Origin: JBBQZU01 sp041749535
GTDB taxonomy: Bacteria; Bacteroidota; Bacteroidia; Flavobacteriales_D; Cryomorphaceae
DNA length: 64,000 bases
Direction: 5' to 3'
Assembly: GCA_041749535.1 (NCBI GenBank)
Contig: JBGTBE010000108.1
Span: forward strand, 62,001-126,000
The notes beneath the pieces were generated by a model that saw nothing but the letters and a program-made list of their open reading frames with translations, was not told where the DNA came from and did no database searches. Positions 37,999 to 47,500 of this stretch are shown in pieces. Every line of letters begins with the position of its first letter. Position 1 is the stretch's first letter. The position numbers and the translations under genes were made by a program.

Positions 37999-38093
37999 CC
38001 TTCCTACCTGTACTCAACCTTACCACCTGCAAGCATGGCCGTTTTCCTCTACTTTGATTAACTGTTTGCCCGTATTATATAGCGCCAAATGCA

Positions 38094-38798
38094 CTATCTC
38101 GATGGTTTTTGTAGGCTGCTCTGGTGTTTAGGTATATGCTCTTCGAGCATTTCCATGGTCAGGCTCGAAGTTTCTACCAGCGTTTTTCTCCACAACTGAA
38201 GGTACACGTAATCAATGACTATGCTGACCCAAATGATTACTGGTACTGCCATATTTGGGCTTTGCCACTCAGGGTCTTCTTTCCAAACCAGCCTAAATGC
38301 CGTTTGAAATATGGTAGTGTAGAAAATGTAGTAGGCTCCAAAATTCCTAAAGGACAATATATATCTGGTCCGTTTGCGTATTAAAAAGTAGATTATGATG
38401 CCAAATGCAGCTATAATCTTCATAATGAGCAGCACATGAAAACTCTCAATAAGTGAAGGAAAGCTATATAGCCAAATGAGCACTACCAAAAGGGGAAAGT
38501 ACCAGAGAGCGTCGTGTCCGAATAAAATGCTCTTTGCAACCTTCCATTGGTTTTTTCTCCAGAGCGAAGGATAGATTTCTTCATACTCACGTTGAATATG
38601 GCGTAGGGCGTGGAAAGTGGTTTTGGTTTTCCAGCTACTTAAAATTTCCTGGAATTTTCTGCCTTCGGCCATTTCATTGAGCATCTTTTCACCATAGTGA
38701 TCTACCATTTCAGCAAGTAACTCAGGATGGTCTATTCCCCAACGTTTCAGAAATAGGGTAAGCTCCCGCAACTCATATGGAGTCAACACCTTAACCAT
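38094..38798 (-). CDS. PadR-associated multi-pass membrane protein
   Basis: A 234-residue protein with a helical N-terminal cytosolic domain of about 80 residues (ELRELTLFLKRWGIDHPELLAEMVDHYGEK), then about four membrane helices (WYFPLLVVLIWLYSF, LLIMKIIAAFGIIIYFLI, GAYYIFYTTIFQTAF, VPVIIWVSIVIDYVYLQL). It overlaps the PadR gene by 8 bp, so the pair is translationally coupled. PadR regulators are commonly paired with membrane proteins that they control or that sense a stress; the ligand here is unknown. No family name was recognised. Confidence 0.78.
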   Translation of the reverse strand: MVKVLTPYELRELTLFLKRWGIDHPELLAEMVDHYGEKMLNEMAEGRKFQEILSSWKTKTTFHALRHIQREYEEIYPSLWRKNQWKVAKSILFGHDALWYFPLLVVLIWLYSFPSLIESFHVLLIMKIIAAFGIIIYFLIRKRTRYILSFRNFGAYYIFYTTIFQTAFRLVWKEDPEWQSPNMAVPVIIWVSIVIDYVYLQLWRKTLVETSSLTMEMLEEHIPKHQSSLQKPSR

Positions 38799-39129
38799 TG
38801 GCGGGCTTAGGAATTAGAAAATTCTGTAGGTTGATTGCAAACTGAGAAAGTTCTTCAATGCGGTTTCGCGCCTCTATCCCACCAATATCAGTAAGCTTGT
38901 AATACTTCCTCATTCTGTTTCCGTGCATTTCGGTTTCAGATAAGATGAATCCTTCGGCTTCAAGTTTATGAAGGGCAGGATACAAAGCACCTTCAGTAAT
39001 TTCTAGGTCACCAAATGTTGCTTCCAGTGCTTTCTTGCTCAGTTCATAGCCGTACATTCTACCGTTTTCTTCAAGAAGTTTTAGCAATACTGATGAAATC
39101 GCTCCTTTGTAGAGATGATTCTTACTCAT
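38791..39129 (-). CDS. PadR-family transcriptional regulator
   Basis: Winged-helix repressor of 112 residues: YGYELSKKALEATFGDLEITEGALYPALHKLEAEGFI is split over residues 27-63, the PadR HTH and wing. The start is the ATG at 39129 (MSKNHLYKGAI); an in-frame ATG 30 bp upstream would lie before the -7-like box at 39134-39141. The box ends 4 bp before the start codon, so the mRNA is probably leaderless. It is followed by the 8-bp-overlapping membrane protein, a likely target. Confidence 0.9.
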   Translation of the reverse strand: MSKNHLYKGAISSVLLKLLEENGRMYGYELSKKALEATFGDLEITEGALYPALHKLEAEGFILSETEMHGNRMRKYYKLTDIGGIEARNRIEELSQFAINLQNFLIPKPANG

Positions 39130-39133
39130 GCCC

Positions 39134-39141
39134 CAAACATA
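39134..39141 (-). promoter_or_regulatory. putative -7 box (TATGTTTG) for the PadR operon
   Basis: Perfect TAnnTTTG on the minus strand ending 4 nt before the PadR ATG. It fits a leaderless transcript and decides the start codon. Confidence 0.5.
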
Positions 39142-39203
39142 CATAATTTTCTTATGCATTTGTAAATTATGTGTTTCCTAATAAACTTTGGAAGGGTTTT
39201 CGC

Positions 39204-39211
39204 TAACTTCG
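39204..39211 (+). promoter_or_regulatory. putative -7 box (TAACTTCG) before the repeat protein
   Basis: TAACTTCG has one mismatch to TAnnTTTG and ends 5 nt before the GTG start at 39217, the same geometry as other leaderless-type starts here. Confidence 0.3.
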
Positions 39212-39216
39212 CTACC

Positions 39217-39699
39217 GTGAAAAAATACTGTGTTCTTCTGCTACTACTCGTTTTTGTTGCTGCTGCCAGCAGCGCACAAATAAGGGTATATGCCGGAAAT
39301 GGCCATTACTTCACAGAGTTGATAATGAAAGTAGAGAACAACCGCGTACTGCCCCCGTACAGCTTTAACATAAATGACGCGATGTACACCGTTGCAGGCA
39401 GTAAAATTATGGATGGTCCCATGGGATCAGAGTTTGACTTGGCGTTCACCCTTCGGGAAGGAAAGTTGTATAGGGGAGATGCATTTTACAGCTCGCAGAT
39501 TGTGTATAGCTTCGATGGAGATAGGATATATAAAGGAGACAGCAACTTTCTGATTGATGTGCTTTACACCTTAAAAGAAGGTATAATTTACAATGGATCG
39601 AGTACCTTTTCCACCGATGCGCTATACTTGGTAGAAGGGCCTTACAGCACCACTCACCTATTCGCTGTGTTGCTTGCTTTGGAGCTCCTCAGCAGGTGA
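39217..39699 (+). CDS. small secreted repeat protein
   Basis: Start placed at the GTG at 39217, which gives a clean signal peptide (KKYCVLLLLLVFVAAASSAQ) and follows a -7-like box; the longer frame from 39169 is less plausible. The mature part has about four copies of a roughly 20-residue unit with the pattern (I/L)YxGxSxFxxDxLYTxxxG, for example IYKGDSNFLIDVLYTLKEG, IYNGSSTFSTDALYLVEG and LYRGDAFYSSQIVYSFDG. Such units suggest a beta-solenoid or beta-sheet repeat. No function is known to me. Its 3' end overlaps the convergent lspA by 42 bp. Confidence 0.7.
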   Translation: MKKYCVLLLLLVFVAAASSAQIRVYAGNGHYFTELIMKVENNRVLPPYSFNINDAMYTVAGSKIMDGPMGSEFDLAFTLREGKLYRGDAFYSSQIVYSFDGDRIYKGDSNFLIDVLYTLKEGIIYNGSSTFSTDALYLVEGPYSTTHLFAVLLALELLSR

Positions 39700-40320
39700 A
39701 GTGGATACTTCCTTGGCTGGCTCACTGAAAAACCTTCGGTGATTCAATATAATCAGGCCCATTCCAAAACTTATAGCCGTATCAGCGATATTGAATACTG
39801 GCCTGAAAAATTGAAATGGCTCACCACCAATAACGGGAACCCATGAGGGCAGAGTGGTGTCAATGAGTGGGAAGTACAACATGTCTACCACCTTGCCATG
39901 CAGGAAACCGGCGTAGCCTCCTTCCTGCGGAAACATTTCTGCTATTTGGGGAATATACCGTGGACTCTCGCTAAAAATAACTCCGTAGAGTACACTGTCT
40001 ATTATGTTTCCAAAAGCTCCCGCTAGCACGAGGGACAATGAAACAATCATTGCCTTGGGCGCCCTTGATTTCACCATTTTATTGAGATAAATGGCAATGA
40101 AGGTAATTGCAACCAATCGAAAAATACTCAACAACAATTTGCCTGTAGCGCCTCCGAATTCGAACCCGAACGCCATTCCGGGATTTTCAATGAAATGGAT
40201 GATGAACCAATTGGAAAAAACCACAATAGATTCATCGTGGTACATATGGGTTTTCACCCAAATCTTGGACACCTGATCGGCAATAAGCACCAGCACCACT
40301 ACAATTATGGCAAGGCGCAT
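39658..40320 (-). CDS. lspA: lipoprotein signal peptidase (signal peptidase II)
   Basis: Cleaves signal peptides of prolipoproteins in the inner membrane, relevant to the many lipoproteins in this window. The start is the ATG at 40320 (MRLAIIVVVLVLIADQVSKIW); an in-frame TTG at 40368 would overlap the upstream gene by 32 bp. Family marks: the first helix with ADQVSKIWV, the catalytic Asp in GNIIDSVLYG and in FNIADTAISFG, and four membrane segments. The C-terminal tail is longer and polar (FSEPAKEVSTSPAEELQSK). It follows the DksA-like gene by 16 bp, likely one operon. Confidence 0.93.
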   Translation of the reverse strand: MRLAIIVVVLVLIADQVSKIWVKTHMYHDESIVVFSNWFIIHFIENPGMAFGFEFGGATGKLLLSIFRLVAITFIAIYLNKMVKSRAPKAMIVSLSLVLAGAFGNIIDSVLYGVIFSESPRYIPQIAEMFPQEGGYAGFLHGKVVDMLYFPLIDTTLPSWVPVIGGEPFQFFRPVFNIADTAISFGMGLIILNHRRFFSEPAKEVSTSPAEELQSKQHSE

Positions 40321-40336
40321 AAGCGTTTTCTCGGGC

Positions 40337-40723
40337 TTATCGTCGATCTTTTTGCTGCTTTGCTTCAATGCTCAGTGTGGCGTGAGGAACAAGCCTTAGT
40401 CGTTCTTTCCGGATCAGTTTGCCCGTATCCCGACAAATTCCATACGTTTTATTCTCAATGCGAATCAAGGCATTCTCAAGGTGTTGGATGAACTTCTCCT
40501 GTCTTGATGCAAGCTGTGCAGTCTCCTCACGCGACATGGTTTCCGAGCCGTCTTCCATCATTTTAAAGCTGGAAGCTGTATCGTTGGTACTATTGTCGTC
40601 AGAATAGGAAAGAGACTGTTTCAACTGCCTGAGATCTTCGCGGGCTTCTGCTAGTTTTTTATCGATAAGGTCTCTGAACTCAACGAGTTCTTCGTCTGAA
40701 TATCGCGTTTTCAATTCACTCAT
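40337..40723 (-). CDS. TraR/DksA-type zinc-finger-like protein (degenerate finger)
   Basis: A 128-residue DksA-like protein: a helical N-terminal half (coiled coil over about 10-45) then YGICRDTGKLIRKERL and VPHATLSIEAK in place of the four-Cys finger. Only one Cys remains in the finger region (C in YGIC), so classical zinc binding is improbable. The fold and PHAT motif still mark the family. It may bind RNA polymerase in the secondary channel, like DksA, but this is inference. It precedes lspA in the same direction, 16 bp away. Confidence 0.82.
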   Translation of the reverse strand: MSELKTRYSDEELVEFRDLIDKKLAEAREDLRQLKQSLSYSDDNSTNDTASSFKMMEDGSETMSREETAQLASRQEKFIQHLENALIRIENKTYGICRDTGKLIRKERLRLVPHATLSIEAKQQKDRR

Positions 40724-40738
40724 TTTCTATGTATTAAA

Positions 40739-43700
40739 TCAACTTTTCTGTAGGGTAATAAAGGTACTCAGCCCAGTTTCTATCTCCACCTGATGGGCCA
40801 GTGAAGGGTTCAAATTCTGGACCAATTCCAAAGAGTCGGCCAAAACTTCGGCGCAAATATAATCCAAATTATTAGTGAGTGCCTGTGCGATTTCGGCGCG
40901 GTCTTCAACCGCTATTCTGATGCGATCCGTCACTTCAAGACCACTCTCTTTTCGCAGATTCTGTATCCGGTTCACCAATTCGCGTGCTATACCTTCATCG
41001 CGAAGGACTTCTGTAATCTCCATATCGAGGGCAACGGTCAAATCGCTTTCCGTAGCGACCACCCATCCAGGTATATCTCGGGTTGTGATAAGGACCTCAT
41101 CGGCCGTAATTAAAAATTTCCTTCCATCCGAAAGGGAAATATGGCTGCTCCCTGTCGCTTCAATTTCAGTGATTTCATCCTGCTTCATAGCTGCAATCGA
41201 AGCTGCCACATCCTTCATATCCTTACCAAGGCGGGAGCCGAGCTTTTTAAAATCAGCTTTTATATCTTTTACAAATACCCCTTCTGTGTGGGTGAGATAT
41301 ACGGTTTCTTTCACATTCACTTCACTCAGTATGATGTGCTCCACATCGTGAAGCTGTCGCTCAAAGGTGGCATCAGGTATAGGAATCATCATTTTCTGCA
41401 GGGGCTGTCTCACACGTACCTTGTGCTGCTTTCTCAGTCCCAGCACCAGTGAACTAATACGACGTGCTATCTCCATTCTGCGCTCCAAGTCAACATCGAT
41501 ATGCGAGGTGCTGGATTCTGGAAAGTTGGTTAAGTGCACGGAGTGAACTTTCTGGAGGCCTGTTACTGTATTGAGATCATTGAAGAGTTGGTCCATATAA
41601 AATGGCGCAATAGGAGCAGCCATTATGGCAATCCATTCCAAGCATTGATAGAGCGTTTGATAGGCGGATATTTTATCGTGGTTGTATTCTCCCTTCCAAA
41701 ATCTTCTGCGACAAAGCCTCACATACCAATTACTGAGCTCCTCATTCACAAACTCCTGTATCAACCTGCCTGCGCGGGTTGGCTCGTAATCCGCATACGC
41801 TGCATCAACAGCTATGCACAATGAGTTGAGACGGCTAATTATCCACCTGTCCATCTCCGCACGGCGGGCAATCTCTATGCGTTCTTCTTTAAAACTAAAC
41901 TTATCCAAATTTGCATACAGGGCAAAGAATGCATAGGTGTTGTACAGCGTTCCGAAAAAGCGGCGCTGTACTTCGGCAATACCTTGCTCATCAAAGCGGA
42001 GATTGTCCCAGGGTTGTGCATTGGTGATTAAATACCAGCGCGTAGCATCCGGGCCATATTTAGCAATTGTAAGGAAAGGATCTACGGCATTTCCCAAGCG
42101 CTTGCTCATTTTCTGGCCATTTTTATCCAAAACCAAACCATTGGATATCACAGCTTTGTATGCCACTGAGTCAAAGCACATGGTTGAAATGGCATGAAGC
42201 GTAAAAAACCAACCCCTGGTCTGGTCCACTCCTTCTGCAATAAAATCAGCTGGAAAAGCAATTCCATTGTCTATTTTCTCCTTGTTTTCGAAAGGATAGT
42301 GCCATTGTGCATAGGGCATACTTCCGGAATCGAACCAAACGTCAATTAAATCGGCCTCACGCTTCATAGGTTTTCCGCTTGGCGAAAGTAGGACAATTTC
42401 ATCTACAAAATTCTTATGGAGATCAAACGATTCGTAGTTCTGATCGGTCATATCCGCAGGGTCGAAGCTTTCGAATGGGTTGGAACCCATTAGGCCTGCT
42501 CCTACTGCAGTAGTGCAAGCCACCTTCAGTTCTGCTACGCTGCCTATACATAAGGACTCGCTACCATCTTCGGATCTCCAAATAGGTATTGGAATGCCCC
42601 AAAATCTGGATCTTGAAAGGTTCCAGTCATTAAGGTTCTCAAGCCAATTCCCGAAACGTCCGGTTCCTGTGCTTGCGGGCTTCCAGTTGATGGTTTTGTT
42701 CAGATCAATCATGCGGTTCTTGGCTGCTGTGCTTCGCACAAACCAAGAGTCAAGAGGATAGTATAGTATAGGTTTATCAGTGCGCCAGCAATGGGGATAG
42801 CTGTGCTCATATTTCTCTACCCTGAAAGCCTTTCCTTCTTCTTTTAGCCTAATGGATATAAGCACGTCTACAGACTTTTCTGGTGCCTGACCTTCGGCAT
42901 AATACTCGTTTTTGACATACATTCCTGCAAGGTCGCCCATTTGCTGTATGTAGCGGCCTTGCAAATCCACGATGGGAACTGGGTCGCCATTGCTATTAGG
43001 CAGTAGCATTGCAGGCACTCCAGTTTGGCGCGCTACTTCAGCATCATCACTTCCGAATGTGGGCGCAATATGAACCACACCGGTACCATCCTCAGTGGTT
43101 ACAAATGCTCCCGGAATAATCTTAAACGCCTTTTCGGGGGTGTGCATAGGTTGCACATAAGGTAGTAGTTGCTCATATTCAAATCCTAGCAATTGCTCTC
43201 CTTCAACAGTGGCTAAAAGCCTGTAAGGTATTTGCTTGTCATCCGTTTGATAAGATTCGAATTCTTCCTGGGATGCCGCAAGCTTGTACTTCCCAGAAAA
43301 TTGAGATGCAACAAGGGCTTCAGCCAGAATCACAGCCATTTTCTGGTGGGTATACTGATTATACGATTCCACCGCAACGTACTTAATGGTAGGTTTTATT
43401 GCAAGTGCAGTATTTGCCGGAAGGGTCCATGGTGTGGTAGTCCAGGCCATAACATGGAAAGTGAGGTCTGTTCTCCCTGTAGTACTCCTCAGGAATTTCT
43501 GTGCGCTTTCCTTCAACAAAAAAAGAGCAGTGGCCGAAGTGTCCTTTACATCTCTGTAGGTACCCGGTTGGTTAAGTTCATGAGAACTCAATCCGGTACC
43601 TGCCGCTGGGGAATATGGTTGAATTGTATATCCCTTATACAACAATTCCTTGTTGTACAGCCTTTTCAGCAACCACCATACTGATTCCATATACTTGTTC

Positions 43701-44158
43701 GTATAGGTGATATAGGGTGTGTCCATGTCTACCCAATACCCCATTTTCAGGGTAAGATCATTCCAAATACCGGTATAGCGCATCACTGCTTTGCGGCAAG
43801 CATCGTTGTATTCCTGAATAGAAATTTTCTTCCCTATGTCTTCCTTGGTAATGCCGAGTTCTTTCTCAACACCCAATTCAATGGGCAAACCATGTGTATC
43901 CCAACCTGCTCTTCTTTCTACCCTGAAGCCTTTTAAAGTCTTGTACCGGCAGAAGATGTCCTTGATACTTCGTGACATTACGTGGTGAATACCAGGAAGA
44001 CCATTGGCCGAAGGTGGCCCTTCAAAGAACACAAACTGCTTATCTTCCGGTCGTGTGCGGATACTCTCATGAAACGTATCGCGTTCCTTCCAAAGTGACA
44101 ACACTTCATCTGCCGCTTTAGATAGATCCAATCCCTGGTATTCCTTGTACAATGACAT
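40739..44158 (-). CDS. ileS: isoleucyl-tRNA synthetase
   Basis: Charges tRNA-Ile. 1139 residues, including the HIGH-position motif GIHH (PPSANGLPGIHH), an intact editing region, and the KMSKS-position motif GQKMSKRLGN near residue 690. KMSKR with GIHH is closer to the eukaryote-like (type 2) IleRS than to the E. coli type, an inference from motifs. The start is the ATG at 44158: a -7-like TACCTTCG on the minus strand at 44177-44184 would put transcription start near 44170, so the upstream in-frame ATG at 44212 lies outside the transcript. Confidence 0.96.
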   Translation of the reverse strand: MSLYKEYQGLDLSKAADEVLSLWKERDTFHESIRTRPEDKQFVFFEGPPSANGLPGIHHVMSRSIKDIFCRYKTLKGFRVERRAGWDTHGLPIELGVEKELGITKEDIGKKISIQEYNDACRKAVMRYTGIWNDLTLKMGYWVDMDTPYITYTNKYMESVWWLLKRLYNKELLYKGYTIQPYSPAAGTGLSSHELNQPGTYRDVKDTSATALFLLKESAQKFLRSTTGRTDLTFHVMAWTTTPWTLPANTALAIKPTIKYVAVESYNQYTHQKMAVILAEALVASQFSGKYKLAASQEEFESYQTDDKQIPYRLLATVEGEQLLGFEYEQLLPYVQPMHTPEKAFKIIPGAFVTTEDGTGVVHIAPTFGSDDAEVARQTGVPAMLLPNSNGDPVPIVDLQGRYIQQMGDLAGMYVKNEYYAEGQAPEKSVDVLISIRLKEEGKAFRVEKYEHSYPHCWRTDKPILYYPLDSWFVRSTAAKNRMIDLNKTINWKPASTGTGRFGNWLENLNDWNLSRSRFWGIPIPIWRSEDGSESLCIGSVAELKVACTTAVGAGLMGSNPFESFDPADMTDQNYESFDLHKNFVDEIVLLSPSGKPMKREADLIDVWFDSGSMPYAQWHYPFENKEKIDNGIAFPADFIAEGVDQTRGWFFTLHAISTMCFDSVAYKAVISNGLVLDKNGQKMSKRLGNAVDPFLTIAKYGPDATRWYLITNAQPWDNLRFDEQGIAEVQRRFFGTLYNTYAFFALYANLDKFSFKEERIEIARRAEMDRWIISRLNSLCIAVDAAYADYEPTRAGRLIQEFVNEELSNWYVRLCRRRFWKGEYNHDKISAYQTLYQCLEWIAIMAAPIAPFYMDQLFNDLNTVTGLQKVHSVHLTNFPESSTSHIDVDLERRMEIARRISSLVLGLRKQHKVRVRQPLQKMMIPIPDATFERQLHDVEHIILSEVNVKETVYLTHTEGVFVKDIKADFKKLGSRLGKDMKDVAASIAAMKQDEITEIEATGSSHISLSDGRKFLITADEVLITTRDIPGWVVATESDLTVALDMEITEVLRDEGIARELVNRIQNLRKESGLEVTDRIRIAVEDRAEIAQALTNNLDYICAEVLADSLELVQNLNPSLAHQVEIETGLSTFITLQKS

Positions 44159-44566
44159 TTTAAAAAATTTGAAGTGCGAAGGTACCAAAATGGAAGCTAT
44201 ATCTTGAATCAATACATCATGCTGATTACATGTAATTTAGATTCTTTATATCCTAAATATTCTCTCCGCATTGCAATTCTATTCCTTACCGAATCCTTTT
44301 GATAGGACCAATATCCATTGACCGGATGGGAATATGCCAATGAATCGCTATTTGTATACGACCGAGAGGTACGCTATTATTCAATCATACCAGCAGTTAT
44401 ATGAGTCTTTTCTTAAATAATGCTCCTTACTCTTGTGAGGGTCAGGAAATGGCTGAGAAAACCATACAACATAGTTCACCGAAAGCTTATTTGTATATAA
44501 AGTACTTAAGGCCTTGACCATTGGAAATCTATGGCTTACTTTTGATGTACATTTTTTGGTGGCTTC
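44159..44566. other. 408-bp intergenic region between ileS and the sulfatase gene
   Basis: Divergent gap holding the ileS promoter at one end and, presumably, the sulfatase promoter at the other. It is AT-rich; I see no hairpin terminator, tRNA or convincing small gene. A 68-codon open frame on the minus strand (44381-44587) runs into the sulfatase start and has no recognisable sequence. Confidence 0.6.
44177..44184 (-). promoter_or_regulatory. putative -7 box (TACCTTCG) for ileS
   Basis: Minus-strand TACCTTCG, one mismatch from TAnnTTTG, ending about 18 nt before the ATG at 44158. It supports the shorter ileS start. Confidence 0.4.
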
Positions 44567-47500
44567 ATGATTCAGTACATGCGACAATTCTTATCAATGC
44601 TTCTTGTTCTGACTGCATCCCTATGCTGGTTTGGTGTACAAGCGCAACCCAATATTATATTCATCTTCTCTGACGACCTTATGGCCATCACTGATGCCAT
44701 AGGTGGTGGTAGTCAAATTATTGCACCGAACATTCAACGGCTCAAGGACAGAGGGGTGACTTTCGAAAGGGCTTGTGCCAATGCTACTGTTTGTGGGCCT
44801 TCAAGAGCCAGTGTTTTTACAGGAGTTTTGCCGAATACCAGTGGCCATTTCGGCTATAGAATGGGTGTAAACAGTTGGTTTAACAATCCTGTGCTCAGTG
44901 AAACTACCACCATGTTTAGCAACATGAAGAGCAACGGATACAGCGTTTATGGATTGGGTAAGATTTTTCATAAAAGTGATGATAACGCTTCCGACTTCAA
45001 TATTCTGAACAATAACAATCCCGGCCCCAAGGTATCTAATGGCATTCCGGGGGTTTCAACTGAGGGAAATGTTCCGCCTTTACCGGGAGTTGTGGATGGT
45101 TTGGATCCTACCTTGTATGGTACCATACTGAGTCTTTCTGAACTTGAAAATTACCCAGGCTATGATTGGTATTTTAACAATGGAACACCCTTTACCTATA
45201 TAGATGAGAACAACCGTTCGCTATTTGGAGACGAGCAAATAACCCAGCAAGCAGTGGCCATTTTAAATTCCGTACAAAACAGCCCTTTCTTTTTAACCCT
45301 TGGCTACCGTTCCCCTCACACACCACTATACGCACCAGATTCCTTTTACGATCTATATAACTTTGGTTCGCTGGAACTCTCTACTTTGATTCCTGAAGAT
45401 TCGCGTTCATTTCCAATTGCGAGTGAAAAGAACAGATGGAATTTCGAAGGTGGCTACAATGATTATAAGAAGATTCAAATCGCCAACATGAATTATGCTA
45501 CCGAAGACTATTTGCTTCGCAAAGTAGTGCACGGATATTATGCACTTGTATCATTCTTAGACCATCAGATAGGTGTAATCCTTGATGAACTTGATGCATC
45601 TCCCTATGCTGATAATACTGTGATAATTTTATCCAGCGACCATGGCTATCATCTTGGTGATAAACTCCGATTAAGAAAAACCACTCTTTGGAATAAGTCG
45701 GCATTGGTTCCTATGATAATCTCAGGCCCTGGGATAGCGCAGGGAGAAGTTTGTACTACACCCGTTTCACTAATTGATGTATATCCAACCATCCTTGAAT
45801 TGAGCGGGGTCCAGCAACCTTTCACACATACACTTGATGGCACATCAATGGTTCCATTGTTGCAGAATCCTGAAGGTTCTTGGGATGGAAGTCCTTATGC
45901 GCTAACAGCAGTAGCTTGCGATGAACTGATTCCAGATAATGTCATTGCAGAAGCACATCACCAACATTATTCACTGATGAGTGAAACCATGCATTACAAC
46001 TATTACTCCAGTGGTGAAGAAGAATTGTACTCCTATCTCGATGACCCTCGCGAGCTCTATAACCTCCTGTATTCTCCCAAACATCAGAGCTATCTGAACG
46101 AATTCAGGAATTATATAAGTACTGTACTAGACGGCAAAGTCGAGTTCGCAAAACCATATCAGAATCTGTATTACGGAGACTTTTCTCAAAAACTGAATGG
46201 TTGGAAAAAAGGGGGATCACCTAACGTAACTGCTACAATTACTGAAAATCCGAGCGCTTCTGAGATTGAGTATGTTGCAACAATAAATGCTCCTTCAACC
46301 TCGTACACCTTTGTAAATAAAAATATAAGATTGAGCCAAAATCGCACGTATCAGCTCTGCCTAAATGCAAAGGCTGTTGCGTTCGACGGAAATATTATTG
46401 TGCGCATTGTCCGAGATACCGAAGAGGACAGCACTGTGCTCCACAGCTTCTCAATTGCGCCTACTGGAGAGTGGGCAAAGTACTGTTTTGAATTTACTGA
46501 AGTGCTGAATGATGATCCTTATTCAAGGAGGCTAGAGATTAAAAGCACAGGTACAGGAAGCTTTCAGATTGCAAATATCTCTGTTGAAGACGTCCTAGTC
46601 CGAACCTCGTTAAGTTGCAACGCCGAAAATGCCCAAGTGCTTATTCCTGGCGATACCCCGAGTTCTTCAGCAGCGACTGTTGGCCTCTCATTTGTTCCTT
46701 CAGAAATAGAATCGCCCTGCACCATTATAGCGCAACCTGCCGCTATATTAACTGGCTGGTTTAAATTCACAGCACCTGCCAAAGAAGTAAATATCTGGGC
46801 AAAAGGTAACCAAGATTTTGTTGGGGGAATTGAATTGTACCAGGCTTGCAATACTCCAGCTATAGCGTGCACAGCTGGCAACAATCCTGGCTTAAAATCA
46901 GTTCTAGTAGCAACATCTTTGACTATCGGAGCAGAATATTTGGTGCGTATTTTTCACAATTCATTGACTTACGTTTCAGATACCCTTATTCAGGCTGGAG
47001 TTTTACGGGTACCAGCCACTTCCGTTTCTGAACTTACGTGCAACAATTTGAACCTCTCTCTTCCTTACGAGTTACAGCTTGTGCCATTGTCTAACTATGA
47101 CAATCTTGTAAAATGGCAACTGGAAATTACAAATCTTACAAATCAAGCATCACCAGTGGTTTATGATTTGCCTGGGAACATACCACCGGTATTTAATATC
47201 TCTAACCCGAATATATACTTCCAACCAAACAAAACGTATAAGGTTAGGGCAAGGGCAATAATGTACGAAGGTCCAATTTTAGGCCAGTTTAGCACCCCTT
47301 GCATATTTCAGACATTTGTCTCGACCCCTACCATAGGATCCAACTTTTCAATTGACCTGCAGAACCTACCCCAAGATGACGCAGAGATATATCCGAATCC
47401 AATGAACTCGGATAGCCAAATTACTTTAACATTTAACCAGGGAGAATCGGAATTGCATACAGTTGAAATATTCGATCAGCTTGGAAGAAAAGTTGCCATT

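Noticed and set aside
40875..41351. 158-codon frame antisense to ileS
   Set aside because: Shadow of a conserved essential gene; Ser/Arg-rich and featureless.
44381..44587. 68-codon frame overlapping the sulfatase start
   Set aside because: No signal peptide, motif or promoter; overlaps the sulfatase start region on the opposite strand.
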